DNA from: Zerene cesonia
Lineage: Eukaryota > Arthropoda > Insecta > Lepidoptera > Pieridae
Length of the DNA stretch: 64,000 bases
Reading direction: 5' to 3'
Assembly: GCF_012273895.1 (NCBI RefSeq)
Contig: NC_052104.1
Span: 2,976,001 to 3,040,000, forward strand
The position numbers and the translations under genes are program-made. The notes under the pieces were generated by a model. It made no database searches and was not told the origin of the DNA. It worked only from the letters and a program-made list of their open reading frames with translations. Shown here piece by piece: positions 37,801 to 44,994 of the stretch; position 1 is the stretch's first letter, and the number at the start of each line of letters is the position of its first letter.

Positions 37801-40800
37801 CAAGAAAACATCAGCCCGACCAGTGCAGTGTTTTGCGCTGTGTGTTGTTAGATCTGTCAGGCAGTCACCAATACGTTTAACATATTAAGAGCATTAATCA
37901 TTACCTGAAAAACCATATGCGACAAGTTATCAGCATCTCTGTCCAACGGCTGCAGCAGCTGCAGCCTCTTCCCGTCTAACTGGAACAACGTAGGCCCTTT
38001 GGGGAACACAGTGGACAGCACCACGTCTACATCTGGCTCGCCAACTATTGGTAATATTGCTGGCACCGTGCTTTGGTTTACTTCTGTAAATTAAATGTAT
38101 GGTTGTGTACACGTGTGAGTTTGTGGAGCAGTACCAGCAAAAGGAGTGGTAATAGGCAAATGATGGCTGGAAACGCGGTAGATTATAAAAGTGTTCCTGC
38201 AGTCCAGTCCAAAGTAGCCTGTCAGAACATGGTGGGGATTTTGTCGGTAAGAATCCAACATAGCCCACGGTTCTTTCCCCAGGAGCCGAGGGTATCTTAT
38301 GCAAGATTTCTACATTTGAAAAAATAAAGGGTTGTGGGGCCATCATAAAGTACAATATTCTTTTTCTTTTAACGGCCAAGTAACTGTAGTAATGTTGGTA
38401 TATTATGAGATAATGTGTAAAAAAATACAAACATGTAATTCATTTAAGTGTACTTATATAAAAATCCACAAAAAGGCGCTGTTTTAATATTTCTCAAAAA
38501 AATTTCTCACCCGGCCGAACAGATATTGAAGAAAAATATAATTGTATATTTGACTTATAAGCCTTCGATTTCCATTCGTATTTATCACACTAGACTAGTG
38601 AACCAGATGCAAAAAAATAACTCACATTCACAAAACATTCTTATCTTTCTATTAGGGATGTCGGCTTAACTTAGGCGGGTAAACAACAAATACAATATCT
38701 ATACAATCGATCGCTACTAATACTAAAAAAAGTATCCGTATAATATAGCGTAGGTATATTTTGATACAACGATAGAAACAGCAAGTTGCACGATTGCCTA
38801 CCAATTGGTCGTTTTTTTATGAACAAGTTTGAATGACAAAGGATCAAACGATTTCCAAGAATCAGTTTTGAATTTACGAATGCTATAATCAATATTCGTA
38901 AAGATGATTTGTATCGTGTCCAACGATAATTATTTTTTTACAAAAAACGAAACCGCCTTCATATTGTCAGAACTACACGAATACAAACTGTTTAATTTAC
39001 ATCACAACAACGCAGAAAGCAAATAATAAAGCAAAAAAATAATAAACTCATTTTTCAAATAAAAAAAATAATTATAAAAATCGAATCACCCAGTCGAAAG
39101 TTCTGTGGTAACAACAAAAAATACAGATACAGTCGAAATGAGGACCTTTTTTGAAGTCGTTTAAAAAAGCAGTTAGATTCTTTAAGGTTCTTAACATAGA
39201 AGTCTAATATTATAATTTTATGGATTTAGCGGTGTCCGCGCATTATTCCCACTATTATAAAATTATTATATTAAATAACCCATTATCTTTAAGCATTTTC
39301 TAGACGGCACATTTTTAATAGTTTTTTTAAAAATATTAAATGTTTCGTTATCATTTAAATTCTATTTCTATTAACAAACATACAAAAATACTTACGGTCG
39401 CCTCTGCTCTCTTCTATATCTACTATGATACTGGACTGCCCCGTTTCGACTTCACACGGTCCTGGAATAAGATAATCTTATTTGAAAAGCTTATATATAA
39501 TTGTTTATTCTTAATAAATTTTTCGTTAACACCACCTTGACCAGTTTCAATTAATGGTATAATACATGTATTTTATTTTAATAGCAAAATGTTCACGTGT
39601 TTCTACACCGAAACATTATTCAATCAACACAGGAGGCTACTTCCATTGCTGTTTTGCATAGCTATTGCATAATCTTACTCTATTAATGCGATAGTGTGTT
39701 TGTTTATTTCTCGTTTTAGCTGGAGACTGGATGAATCTGGAGATAGAAGACTAGAGAGTGACATGCGCTACTTTAAACTTCGGTATAACATCTCATTCCG
39801 GTAGTGTGTTTTTTTTTTCTGCTAAAGCTGGTTATTTTATAAAACCTATCGTTTGATATTCTGACCATACGCAATATTATCTGATGAACTATAGAATTAG
39901 ACGTCGTTAATAAAGTGGAATCATTAAATATTAGTTATTATTGTACTTGTCATCAAATACGGGTTCTTAATATTTTCAAATAGCATGACGACAGTCATTT
40001 AATAACCCGTCGTCTTCACACATCTTTTAATTTATGGGTTACGCAAAATAAGAACATTTGGGCAATTTTGTTATCCATGTGCACCTAACCTACCACGCAA
40101 AGCCACAGACAGCTATAGATAGATGAATGAAAAAAAATGATAAATAATGTATTCTTAACGCTTGGTTTGTAATAGTCTTAGAGTTTGTTAAGTTATGTAT
40201 CTCTTGTTCAACATATCAATATGTAATTGTAAAAAAAATTACGCAGAATCTTGATTATGGCATGAATCATATTCAACCGGCCTGCGGCGAAAATTAGCGC
40301 TAAATGTGTTTCTAATAAAAATATCTGCCAACCCGAACTTAGCCAGCGTGGTGGATTATGGCCTGAAACCTCATAGGAGGCCTGTGTCCCAGCAGTGGGA
40401 ACATATATGGGCTGATGATGATGATGATGATGATGATGATGTGTTTCTAATTTTCGTTTGACAGCACAAATGCAAACTTGGCCTGCTGGTTTTCTTAAGT
40501 ATTGTAAGCGGTTGCGATAAAAATTAATAAAAAAATGATTTATATCTCTCTCTTTAATCGGTGTGTAGGGCACGGGTAGTAACTATTCATTACGCCGTTT
40601 CAATATCTGTTTTCTTACAGTTCCACCAATGATTAAAAAGTGAAGTCTCGTGTCCCCTGGTCCCCTACTGGGGTATGGGGCAGATGATATACATGTTTCA
40701 ATGATCGATTTTTTTTGGTGTAGGTGATCAGCCTTCTGTGTCCCGCCAGACCGAGACTTTTTTTTTGTGCATCCCCACCGGGGATCGAACCCAGGACCCC

Positions 40801-43800
40801 TCGGTTCTACGCTCACGCGTTAACCACTGTACCAAAGAGGCGGTCAAATTAACCATACATTAATATAAACAATTAAGTTAATCGTAAGCATGATACAGTT
40901 TTTGTGTCTCTTATTATGGAACAGGTATACGAAGTATATATCTGATTGGTAGTAAAGCGTCAAAACAAATAGCGTATACCTTTTAGTGATTTTTAAGTGA
41001 GGAAATCTTGCATAAGATAGCCACGTGTCTCGGGGAAGGAGCCGTGGATTAGATCAGTTTAATATCGACTAAAACCCCACCGTGATCCGAAACGCTGCTT
41101 TAGACAACACCACGGGAACACTTTCATAATCTACCGCGTTAAATACCTAGCACCTACTAGTTTCAAACACATTAACCCACAAACCATTAATACTGTAATA
41201 GCCGCAATCACTAACACATCAAGTCGCGTCCGGATAAACATAAACATTACACCTGTAATTACCTACTTATTAGAATTAATCACGTCTATTAGGTTTGCTA
41301 ATGAATTTCTTATCTAAACCGACACTATACCAGGCGATTTTAATGAAGAAATATATTTTTGTCATGTTCCCTTTCCAATGTCAGTAATTTAACTATAAAG
41401 AAATAACGTAAGCACTGCGTAAATTTTGAAGTTTCAAACAGCGTTGTCACCATAAATAACATAATTATATTTGAATAAACTTTTTTTTTCATAATAGAGA
41501 GAATTTATGACTCCAATATAATTTTTGTTCTGGAAAACACGGCGTATACTCACACTATAAAGAAGAATAAGAAACGGCTTACATAGTAAAACTAAAAATA
41601 TGGCGAATAAAGAGTTCTTTGGCCCTCCAATTATTAAAAAGTGATGCGATCATACGTTATTTTGGAAATAATGTACGTAAAACAACACACATCGCTTAGC
41701 TTATTAAAGCCATAATTTAAATTGTCCTATTGGTAAAAATGTTATCGTCTAAAATTAATATTTCTTGGAGCTAACTTCAATGTATATATTGGGAGCAGCT
41801 TCCCGTCAAACTAAAATAGAACTTTAATGCACTTTATTATCACCTGATTGGCATAAATTAGCATAACCTCAAAAAAGCCGATTCATTTCCCGCCAACTTC
41901 GATCATAGATAACAGTAAATAAATCAGTTACATGACACATGACAGCGGGTGTGTCTGAGAAACTTTCAATTAAAAAGTTATAACGTCAGCAGTTGGGTGT
42001 GGACTAGTTAAGTGGTAGCATTATGTTATAAAGGGTACGTTAATATACAATTAATTATATGGACAAGCTGTTAACTGAGATAAATATATCGAACGCGTTC
42101 AATAAATCAGCGTTGTTATTTATAACAGGTGCTAGATAAATTGTGACTGGAAGAATGTAGCATGTATTTTTTATATATATCTATCGAATTGTTTGTTAAT
42201 CAAGCCTTTAACTAGGCTTCAAGAAACGCGAGCGATAAAACTTCCCCATCAACAGAAGGACTCCGGCCGGGATAGCTTAACCTGCCCTAGAGTTTGTCGC
42301 CAAAATATAACACTGATTTTATGTTATCAGTGTGTTATTAACGGTTTTTATATTTGTTTTCATATCAAAATGAAAATATTTTCGAAAGGCAATAATAAAC
42401 AAATTGTGGTGTTTGTTTGGGTACACAATTTGAACATACTCAAGTGTGAACAATCAGTAATTTGTCACATTATTTATTACTAGCTGCGCCCCACGGTTTC
42501 ACCCGCGTAAGTCCGTATCCCGTAGGAATATCGGGATAAAAAATAGCGTATATGTTATTCCAGTTGTCCATTGGAATCGGTTCAGCAGTTTTTGCGTGAA
42601 AGAGCAACAAACACATACACATCCTTACAAACTTTCGCATTTATAATATTAGTAGGATTCTGATTATAACACAAGTCCAATTAGCTCATTTGAAATAATA
42701 GAAAAAATTAAAAAGGTTAACAGTCCACTAACCGGAGCAATTAACAATTAACCTTTCATTAAGTACACCTTACATATAAGTATATTAAGTCGTACAAGGA
42801 AATATTTACGAGTTATTTCATATAATCCCGAAATAAGCAAATATAGTAAGAAATCCTAATTAAATTTTACGTTGCATTGACCAAACCAAATAAGCAAAAA
42901 CGCGTATTTCAAGCGAACCACATTTATTGGCACATATATTAACGATATGAAATTAAAATTTCTATACATTCCTTGATTACCCATATAAAGAAGTAACTAA
43001 AGTATATAATGTAAGAACTGGTACTGTTTTGGTAAATTTCATGCTTGTTACTTGTACCACTATCTCGTAATTAATTAGGCGCTTAACAAGATTCTCGTTT
43101 AGCAAATTGAGGAGATAATATCTAGGAAAACTGTTAAATTATTTAATATTTTAGTTTTTACTTCATAACTAATATGGCACTTCTCAATGTGTATATGTAT
43201 CCTATTATCCTACTATCCTATCCTACTTATCCTACTAATATTATAAATGCGAAAGTTTGCAAGGATGTGTGTGTTTGTTGCTCTTTCACGCAAAAACTAC
43301 TGCACCGATTGCAATGAAATTTGGCACGTAGATAGCTGGACAACTAGAATAACATATAGGCAACTTTTTATCCCGATATTCTTACGGGATACGGACTAAT
43401 GCGGGTGAAACCGCCGGGCGCAGATAGTATAATGTAAAACAAAGTCGCTCTCCGCGATCTGTGTGTCTGTATGCTTAGATCTATAAACTTACGCAACAGA
43501 TATTGGTGGGGTTTTAATACGATTATTCATCGCGATTTATTCATTATATTATTAACCCGACGTTTCGAATACTTTACAGCGAGCGTTGTCACGGGGAGAC
43601 CGCGTTTAAAATCCGTTAAAAAGTTTTTAATTTCTAAGTATAGAATGCTATTGTCTAACTATCATTCTTACTATCAGATTGTTTGCACTTAGGTACCGGG
43701 TCTCGCTTTGGTGATATGCTAAAGGTACAAGGATAAGCGAGTTTCTCCACCACAATAAGATAACATCCCATACGACCTAAATTCCTCAGAGTAATTTACA

Positions 43801-44994
43801 AAAACTGCAGATCGTTTGATAAGTTATAGTTTAATCTTGTCGATTTCCAAGAAAGGAAGCTGGCTTTACGAACGGAATAAGAATTATATAGTTTATAAAT
43901 GGGATAAATGGCATTTTAATGGAGACAATAGTTAAAAAGTATGTTGGTTTATAATGTGATTCTAATATTTATTCTTCACCATTTCGAGCATTGGTGATGT
44001 TATCCACATGTGCAGATAAATTGAAAAATCAATTTATTTTCTACACGCTCGCGACTTATCGATTTCAAAGTCCGAGGTCCTCACCTCTCAGCCACCACAG
44101 CTACTTATATTTGGTGATCCAAAAATCTCGTTTTAAATGATATAATAATAATATTATAATACATGAAATATGCGTATGGTATATTTTATTCCGAATTGTT
44201 GACAACATCCATACAATAGCATATACAATATAAACAATTTCCATAGACACAATGTATAAATCTATATGATATTTGTAAATGTTCAACGTCTAACCTATTC
44301 ACTGATGACAATAACAATAAATTGCAAATTTTGATTGTCCACTCTGTTACAAACAAACGCATTGTGCCACCTATTGTATTATAGAATTAGATGATGGCAA
44401 TGTTTATATATAAATATTAATCGTTAATATATTTACTTTCAACTGATGTCCCCAAAAAATGTTTTCAAAACAACGGTTTTTTTTCTTTGTTTCTCCATAA
44501 ATCCGAGGGTTTTTAACTGATTAAAATTGTTCTTATTGTATTTGATAAGACATTGTTGCTATTTGGACCTGTTTTAGAACCTAGAGAACCTCAGTTTAAT
44601 TTACAATTATATTGTTTATTAACAATCAGTTCAATTCAAAAATAGTCTATTTAATCAAAAATAAGGCAAGAAAATTTTGTTATAATACCAGTTAATGTGA
44701 TAAAACGATTTGAAAATTTTATGAATATTATACGACCTAGACCCTAGACCTCCGAGGCAACAGCTTTCAAATAAAAATTAAATCAGCAAAATCGGTTTCC
44801 AGGAGAAATTTCTTAGGGAACAAACCCAATAATAAAAGCCGAATCGAACACAGGGGGTGTTCGATTCGGCTTCTTTTTCAAGTAGGTTGAAGAAGAAATG
44901 TTTTGTGCTTACCAGGTGTAGCTAAAACTCCGTGTAGTAAGATAAGAGGAAACCAAACTATCCATTGCTGCGTCAGCGCGCCCCACCGCGCCAT
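19720..44994 (-). CDS. Cad99C: Protocadherin-15-type cadherin, Cad99C (gene span)
   Basis: Twenty-eight coding exons with fully consistent phases give 1590 residues. Order: signal peptide (about 1-26), 11 cadherin repeats (about 30-1229), a membrane-adjacent domain (about 1230-1345), a transmembrane helix (about 1350-1373), and a cytoplasmic tail ending TTEL, a class I PDZ-ligand pattern. The evidence for the PCDH15/Cad99C family is the count of exactly 11 repeats, Cys30 and Cys112 bracketing EC1, an EESRG element in EC1, the EC2-EC3 joint rich in aspartate, non-calcium linkers at EC5-6 and EC9-10, and a membrane-adjacent domain with SNVNVD and LDPNTGE. Fly Cad99C is an apical microvillus protein that works with myosin VIIA; vertebrate PCDH15 is a tip-link protein. 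Length is close to what I recall for fly Cad99C (about 1.7 k residues). The ATG exon has a splice acceptor 4 bp upstream, so 5' UTR exons lie beyond 45000. Naming is by family features, without a database search. Confidence 0.85.
19926..20121 (+). repeat. Dispersed repeat family A
   Basis: CTAGCTGCGCCCCGCGGTTT start, GTTATTCCAGTTGTCCAGCT core, TTATATTAGTAGGAT end. Lies in the last cadherin intron. Confidence 0.8.
20381..20690 (-). CDS. Cad99C: Cad99C exon 27: cytoplasmic tail
   Basis: Phase 1 to 2, with a GTAATT donor. Low-complexity tail rich in Asn, Thr and Arg (GERSPTLSETATTARASS, then NGGTLNNMTNFENN), ending PQPIMAYDEIPGLH. It has no membrane segment or known domain and is likely disordered. 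Confidence 0.88.
21015..21312 (+). repeat. SINE-1, near full length
   Basis: Head GCAGTGGTGGCACAGTGGTG (A-box-like) and GGGGTTCGAGAC (B-box-like), tail TGGGAACATACATAGGCTGATGA. Lies in the intron between cadherin exons 27 and 26. Confidence 0.8.
21355..21457 (-). CDS. Cad99C: Cad99C exon 26: cytoplasmic tail
   Basis: TTTCCAG acceptor, GTAATG donor, phase 0 to 1. Encodes VLNMAVDDADLQLDFSSNN and HAFNIHNVQYLSKDN. Confidence 0.82.
21760..21845 (-). repeat. tRNA-like SINE head
   Basis: Minus strand GGATGGCCGTGAGGACAAG (A-box-like) then CACGAGTTCGACTCCCAGC (B-box-like) with spacing typical of a tRNA-derived promoter. It does not fold convincingly into a functional tRNA. Confidence 0.5.
21946..22075 (-). 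CDS. Cad99C: Cad99C exon 25: cytoplasmic tail
   Basis: Phase 2 to 0, CTCGGCAG acceptor and GTAAAG donor. Encodes YKKHKEQALQQQYGTLSLS, then a Pro-rich and acidic segment (PPRPPSGYESSEDEP). Very GC-rich for this locus. Confidence 0.85.
22109..22283 (+). repeat. Dispersed repeat family B
   Basis: CTAGCGGTCCGCCCCGGCTT start, AAATGGGCTATCTAAAACTG core, CTTTATAATATTAGTATAGA end. Confidence 0.8.
22418..22441 (-). repeat. Hexanucleotide tandem repeat
   Basis: Four GAGTTT units, just downstream of the donor of the transmembrane exon. Confidence 0.7.
22457..22636 (-). CDS. Cad99C: Cad99C exon 24: transmembrane helix
   Basis: TTTCCAG acceptor, GTGAAA donor, phase 2-2. Encodes a Pro/Arg stretch (APLSPSEPPRRTQ), then the hydrophobic LPAALLALAALVLVAATAAT and a YICASW end. 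The codons are strongly G/C-biased. Confidence 0.88.
23192..23460 (-). CDS. Cad99C: Cad99C exon 23: membrane-adjacent domain
   Basis: AATTCCAG acceptor, GTGAGT donor, phase 0 to 2. Encodes FVLEVSNVNVDTMSTPQAR, then a helix-like LLSEIEGKSGLVAGLEKL, then NVWLYLLDPNTGEIL. It matches the layout of the ferredoxin-like domain found next to the membrane in PCDH15 and CDH23. Confidence 0.9.
23694..23918 (-). CDS. Cad99C: Cad99C exon 22: EC11
   Basis: Phase 0-0, TTTACAG acceptor. Has the AKDRDSGDYGKIEY calcium-site strand, FSLDSDTGVIS and FNVMAKDNP. Confidence 0.92.
24161..24453 (-). CDS. Cad99C: Cad99C exon 21: EC10 to EC11
   Basis: Phase 1 to 0, ATCTTCCAG acceptor and GTAAGG donor. Holds SIDYENITEYSLEVQLE and the linker HVTDVNDNAPVF. 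Confidence 0.92.
25125..25278 (-). CDS. Cad99C: Cad99C exon 20: EC9-EC10 joint and EC10
   Basis: Phase 0 to 1, ATTTTAG acceptor, GTAAAA donor. Encodes VRLGFADTTYTEHVAENSPN, then RTLPIWNKGKHSKDL, where the usual DxD calcium site is absent. Confidence 0.85.
25510..25730 (-). repeat. Dispersed repeat family H
   Basis: Plus strand GTGAAAGTTTG...GGATGTTTGTCCGTCAATCA, ending GGGACGAGCGTCTAGTT. A second copy is at 55434-55606. Confidence 0.65.
25777..25872 (-). CDS. Cad99C: Cad99C exon 19: end of EC9
   Basis: Phase 0-0, TTATTCAG acceptor, GTAAGT donor. Encodes VDVQAYDQGDPVLSSVTSL then VYVSHSATVPPD, lacking the DxNDN linker. Confidence 0.9.
26262..26510 (-). CDS. Cad99C: Cad99C exon 18: EC8-EC9 linker and EC9
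   Basis: Phase 0-0, ATTTCAG acceptor and GTGAGT donor. Begins with the linker DKNDNTPIF and contains VVALDSDATPPNNRIRYALV and FHVEPDTGAIRL. Confidence 0.93.
26712..26870 (+). repeat. Dispersed repeat family B
   Basis: CTAGCTGTCCGCCCCGGCTT start, TGAGCTATCTAAAACTGAAA core, CAGCTTTATAATATTTGTAT end. Confidence 0.8.
27037..27246 (-). CDS. Cad99C: Cad99C exon 17: EC8
   Basis: Phase 0-0, ATTTCAG acceptor and GTAAGT donor. AEDPDTLPEITYTILKGD, FSIDRKSGMIRTLKALDRE and TTTVEVIVD are typical EC strands. Confidence 0.93.
27585..27758 (-). CDS. Cad99C: Cad99C exon 16: EC7 end and EC8 start
   Basis: Phase 0-0, ATTTACAG acceptor and GTGAGT donor. EYAFVVTATDGAIDKR, linker VDDVSDEAPVF (a variant of DxNDNxPxF) and YSVHVPENAPNYP. 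Confidence 0.93.
27785..27962 (+). repeat. SINE-1 with internal deletion
   Basis: Head AGTGGTGGCTCAGTGGTGAG joined directly to the 3' half (TTCGACGACATGTGACATCT), ending in (GAT)n. The B-box part is missing. Confidence 0.75.
28286..28446 (-). CDS. Cad99C: Cad99C exon 15: EC7
   Basis: Phase 1 to 0, AATTTCAG acceptor and GTAATG donor. ATDIDEGVNALVSYTIPS and FSIDNATGLISTSTKLDYE give the DxD and LDYE calcium motifs. Confidence 0.92.
28530..28745 (-). repeat. Dispersed repeat family D
   Basis: Plus strand CATCGTATAAAACAAAGTCG at one end and GTGCGAAGCCGTGGGCGAAA at the other. Also at 34150-34338 and 29535-29645. Confidence 0.65.
28977..29100 (-). CDS. Cad99C: Cad99C exon 14: end of EC6, linker
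   Basis: Phase 0 to 1, CTATTACAG acceptor and GTAATA donor. MVRAEDPGRLSTTATVNI, linker VTDINDNNPKF. Confidence 0.92.
29198..29357 (+). repeat. Dispersed repeat family B
   Basis: CTAGCGATCCGCCCCGGCTT start, CTTTATAATATTAGTGTAGA end. Confidence 0.8.
29535..29645 (+). repeat. Dispersed repeat family D, short copy
   Basis: TAGATTTTGCCCGCGTC start and AAAGCGAATTTGTTTTGTAC end. The middle is deleted relative to other copies. Confidence 0.6.
29872..30012 (-). CDS. Cad99C: Cad99C exon 13: EC6
   Basis: Phase 0-0, ATTTACAG acceptor and GTAAGT donor. AKDPENEPVTYSIVSGND, FAIGSNTGIITVIRRLDRE. Confidence 0.93.
30115..30316 (+). repeat. Dispersed repeat family A
   Basis: CTAGCTGCACCCTGCGGTTT start and TTTATAATATTAGTAGGACT end. 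The core is as in the other copies. Confidence 0.8.
30661..30732 (-). repeat. Tandem duplicate of exon 12 end and splice donor
   Basis: About 70 bp (30661-30732) repeats the sequence at 30736-30803. Both hold CTCACAGTAACGGT...AACTGTGGAAT, meaning the exon 3' end plus donor. Flanking ACATTAAAT.AATAAAT.ATAAATC is shared too. The downstream copy is a decoy. Confidence 0.75.
30779..30981 (-). CDS. Cad99C: Cad99C exon 12: EC5 end and EC6 start
   Basis: Phase 1 to 0, ATTTTAG acceptor and GTGAGT donor. YSVTVRATDSKGLSSQ, linker APGPNTRPPVF (non-canonical, no DxNDN) and YYAPVSEGAAINSTVTTVT. Confidence 0.9.
31559..31673 (-). CDS. Cad99C: Cad99C exon 11: EC5
   Basis: Phase 0 to 1, ATTTCAG acceptor and GTGAGT donor. 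VEATDIDEGENARISYSIY and FTIDPTSGVI. Confidence 0.93.
31725..31903 (+). repeat. SINE-1, 5'-truncated
   Basis: Starts at TTAAACGGTGAAGGAAAACA and ends GGGCTGATGATGATGATGAT. The tRNA-like head is missing. Confidence 0.8.
32055..32182 (+). repeat. Possible retroposon 3' end
   Basis: A unique-looking block with ACCGAAACACAGTTCCC and GTCAATAAACATTTTTTC, then a T/C-rich tail. It looks like a reverse-transcribed 3' end with a polyadenylation signal. No second copy was found in this window. Confidence 0.35.
32352..32501 (-). CDS. Cad99C: Cad99C exon 10: end of EC4, EC5 start
   Basis: Phase 0-0, ATTTTCAG acceptor and GTACGT donor. IVAREANGGAASAPYSI, linker LDQNDNAPVI. Confidence 0.92.
32745..32946 (+). 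repeat. Dispersed repeat family A
   Basis: CTAGCTGCGCCCCGCGGTTT start and CATAATATTAGTAGGATAGG end. Followed by short GGATAG-type duplications. Confidence 0.8.
33087..33224 (-). CDS. Cad99C: Cad99C exon 9: EC4
   Basis: Phase 0-0, TTTTTTAG acceptor and GTAAAT donor. KYTFELTTNLFDIDKDN and DEHIDRDPPNTGHLRVQ. Confidence 0.9.
33695..33800 (+). repeat. Dispersed repeat family E
   Basis: CTAGCTGGCCCGGCAAACGC start and GTTGGCCAATTCTCAGACCT further on. Copies at 52036-52196 and 57110-57408 are reversed. Confidence 0.65.
33902..34096 (-). CDS. Cad99C: Cad99C exon 8: EC3 end and EC4 start
   Basis: Phase 0-0, CATTCCAG acceptor and GTAAGT donor. AKMTITVRPVDASPPVV (no DxNDN) then EGRVEENSLRGTKVIG. Confidence 0.9.
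34150..34338 (-). repeat. Dispersed repeat family D
   Basis: Plus strand AGTATAAAACAAAGTGGC and GTGCAAAGCCGCGGGCAAAA ends. Confidence 0.65.
34390..34538 (+). repeat. Dispersed repeat family B
   Basis: CTAGCGGTCCGTCCCGGCTT start, CTCTTCAGCTTTATAATAAA end. Confidence 0.75.
34607..34825 (-). CDS. Cad99C: Cad99C exon 7: EC3
   Basis: Phase 0-0, CATTCTAG acceptor and GTAAGA donor. EKIQAVDMDTLNTRIKYSI, FDIDENTGAVRQLQPVD and FQLVIK match the PCDH15 EC3 pattern. Confidence 0.92.
35179..35328 (-). CDS. Cad99C: Cad99C exon 6: EC2 end and EC3 start
   Basis: Phase 0-0, ATTTCTAG acceptor and GTAAGT donor. DRARDTKRRMSSTTTLTV, acidic linker VQDDDDQDPSF, and a two-cysteine loop (YKGCSSHEGACINPEY). Confidence 0.92.
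35821..36060 (-). CDS. Cad99C: Cad99C exon 5: EC2
   Basis: Phase 0-0, TTTTTCAG acceptor and GTAAGT donor. LVPLGTTIFDKIRAVDIDAG, FFAIPIPHQGQITVNRTLDY and YLVTIVAS. Confidence 0.93.
36293..36415 (-). CDS. Cad99C: Cad99C exon 4: EC1 end and EC2 start
   Basis: Phase 0-0, ATGTTACAG acceptor and GTAAGT donor. LVCQVKSTKKRR carries the second EC1 cysteine (about Cys112). The linker is VSDINDNAPIF. Confidence 0.92.
37190..37391 (+). repeat. Dispersed repeat family A
   Basis: CTAGCTGTGCCTCGCGGTTT start, core as other copies, TTTATAATATTAATAGGAT end. Confidence 0.8.
37905..38083 (-). CDS. Cad99C: Cad99C exon 3: EC1
   Basis: Phase 1 to 0, ATTTACAG acceptor and GTAATG donor. VNQSTVPAILPIVGEPDVDV, LFQLDGKRLQLLQPLDRDAD and MVFQ. 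The LDRD motif is at the usual place in EC1. Confidence 0.9.
38095..38335 (+). repeat. Dispersed repeat family F
   Basis: Shares CGCGGTAGATTATAAAAGTG and CTTATGCAAGATTTC with the reverse copy at 40995-41147. Parts (AATCCAACATAGCCCACGG) are also shared with 47595-47695. I do not recognise the element. Confidence 0.55.
39396..39461 (-). CDS. Cad99C: Cad99C exon 2: start of EC1
   Basis: Phase 1-1, TTATTCCAG acceptor and GTAAGT donor. PCEVETGQSSIIVDIEESRG holds the first EC1 cysteine (about Cys30) and the EESRG element typical of PCDH15-type EC1. Confidence 0.88.
40322..40443 (+). repeat. SINE-1 3' end with expanded ATG tract
   Basis: TCTGCCAACCCGAACTTAGC start, then GGAGGCCTGTGTCCCAGCAG, ending in about nine GAT/ATG units. 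Confidence 0.8.
40600..40850 (-). repeat. tRNA-derived SINE-2
   Basis: The minus strand opens GACCGCCTCTTTGGTACAGT (A box) and has GGGTTCGATCCCCGGTGGGG (B box) 45 bp later, a typical lepidopteran tRNA-related SINE head. The body extends to about 40600. Confidence 0.75.
40995..41147 (-). repeat. Dispersed repeat family F
   Basis: Reverse copy relative to 38095: plus strand GAAATCTTGCATAAGATAG at one end and TCATAATCTACCGCG at the other. Confidence 0.55.
42479..42657 (+). repeat. Dispersed repeat family A with internal deletion
   Basis: CTAGCTGCGCCCCACGGTTT start. Lacks the GCTATCTACGTACCAAATTT part and ends TAATATTAGTAGGAT. Confidence 0.8.
43214..43428 (-). repeat. Dispersed repeat family A
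   Basis: Plus strand ATCCTACTAATATTATAAAT at one end and GGTGAAACCGCCGGGCGCAG at the other. Confidence 0.8.
43430..43496 (-). repeat. Fragment of family D
   Basis: Plus strand AATGTAAAACAAAGTCGC and ACTTACGCAACAGAT. It abuts the family A copy on its left and the family G copy on its right. Confidence 0.5.
43497..43645 (+). repeat. Dispersed repeat family G
   Basis: Contains TTTATTCATTATATTATTAA then CCCGACGTTTCGAATACTTT and GCGTTGTCACGGGGA. A partial copy is at 47135-47205. Confidence 0.55.
43979..44102 (-). repeat. SINE-1, 3'-truncated
   Basis: The plus strand reads CATGTGCAGATAAATTGAAA through to CACCTCTCAGCCACCACAGC, the reverse of the SINE-1 head half. Confidence 0.75.
44836..44872. 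repeat. Perfect 16-bp hairpin in Cad99C intron 1
   Basis: Arms AAGCCGAATCGAACAC and GTGTTCGATTCGGCTT with a 5-bp loop, 41-77 bp downstream of the exon 1 donor. Confidence 0.85.
44913..44994 (-). CDS. Cad99C: Cad99C exon 1: signal peptide
   Basis: ATG at 44994 opens MARWGALTQQ followed by the hydrophobic WIVWFPLILLHGVLA, a signal peptide with a likely cut after VLA. A GTAAGC donor follows in phase 1. Four bases upstream of the ATG is a TTACAG acceptor, so this exon is preceded by 5' UTR exon(s). Confidence 0.85.

Larger units (their letters stand above)
39462..44912 (-). other. Cad99C: First coding intron of Cad99C
   Basis: 5.45 kb, the longest coding intron. It contains SINE and other repeats (listed) and a perfect hairpin close to its 5' end. 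No further exons are seen. Confidence 0.8.

Noticed and set aside
37930..38430. 166-codon minus-strand open frame
   Set aside because: It runs across exon 3 of the cadherin in another frame and through a repeat.
40770..40850. tRNA gene
   Set aside because: The A and B boxes are present but the stem pairs needed for a cloverleaf are not convincing, and a SINE body follows.
19720..44994. Midgut cadherin of the kind known as a Bt toxin receptor in moths
   Set aside because: That class has about 12 repeats and a different membrane-proximal part. This one has 11 repeats and a PCDH15-type membrane-adjacent domain.
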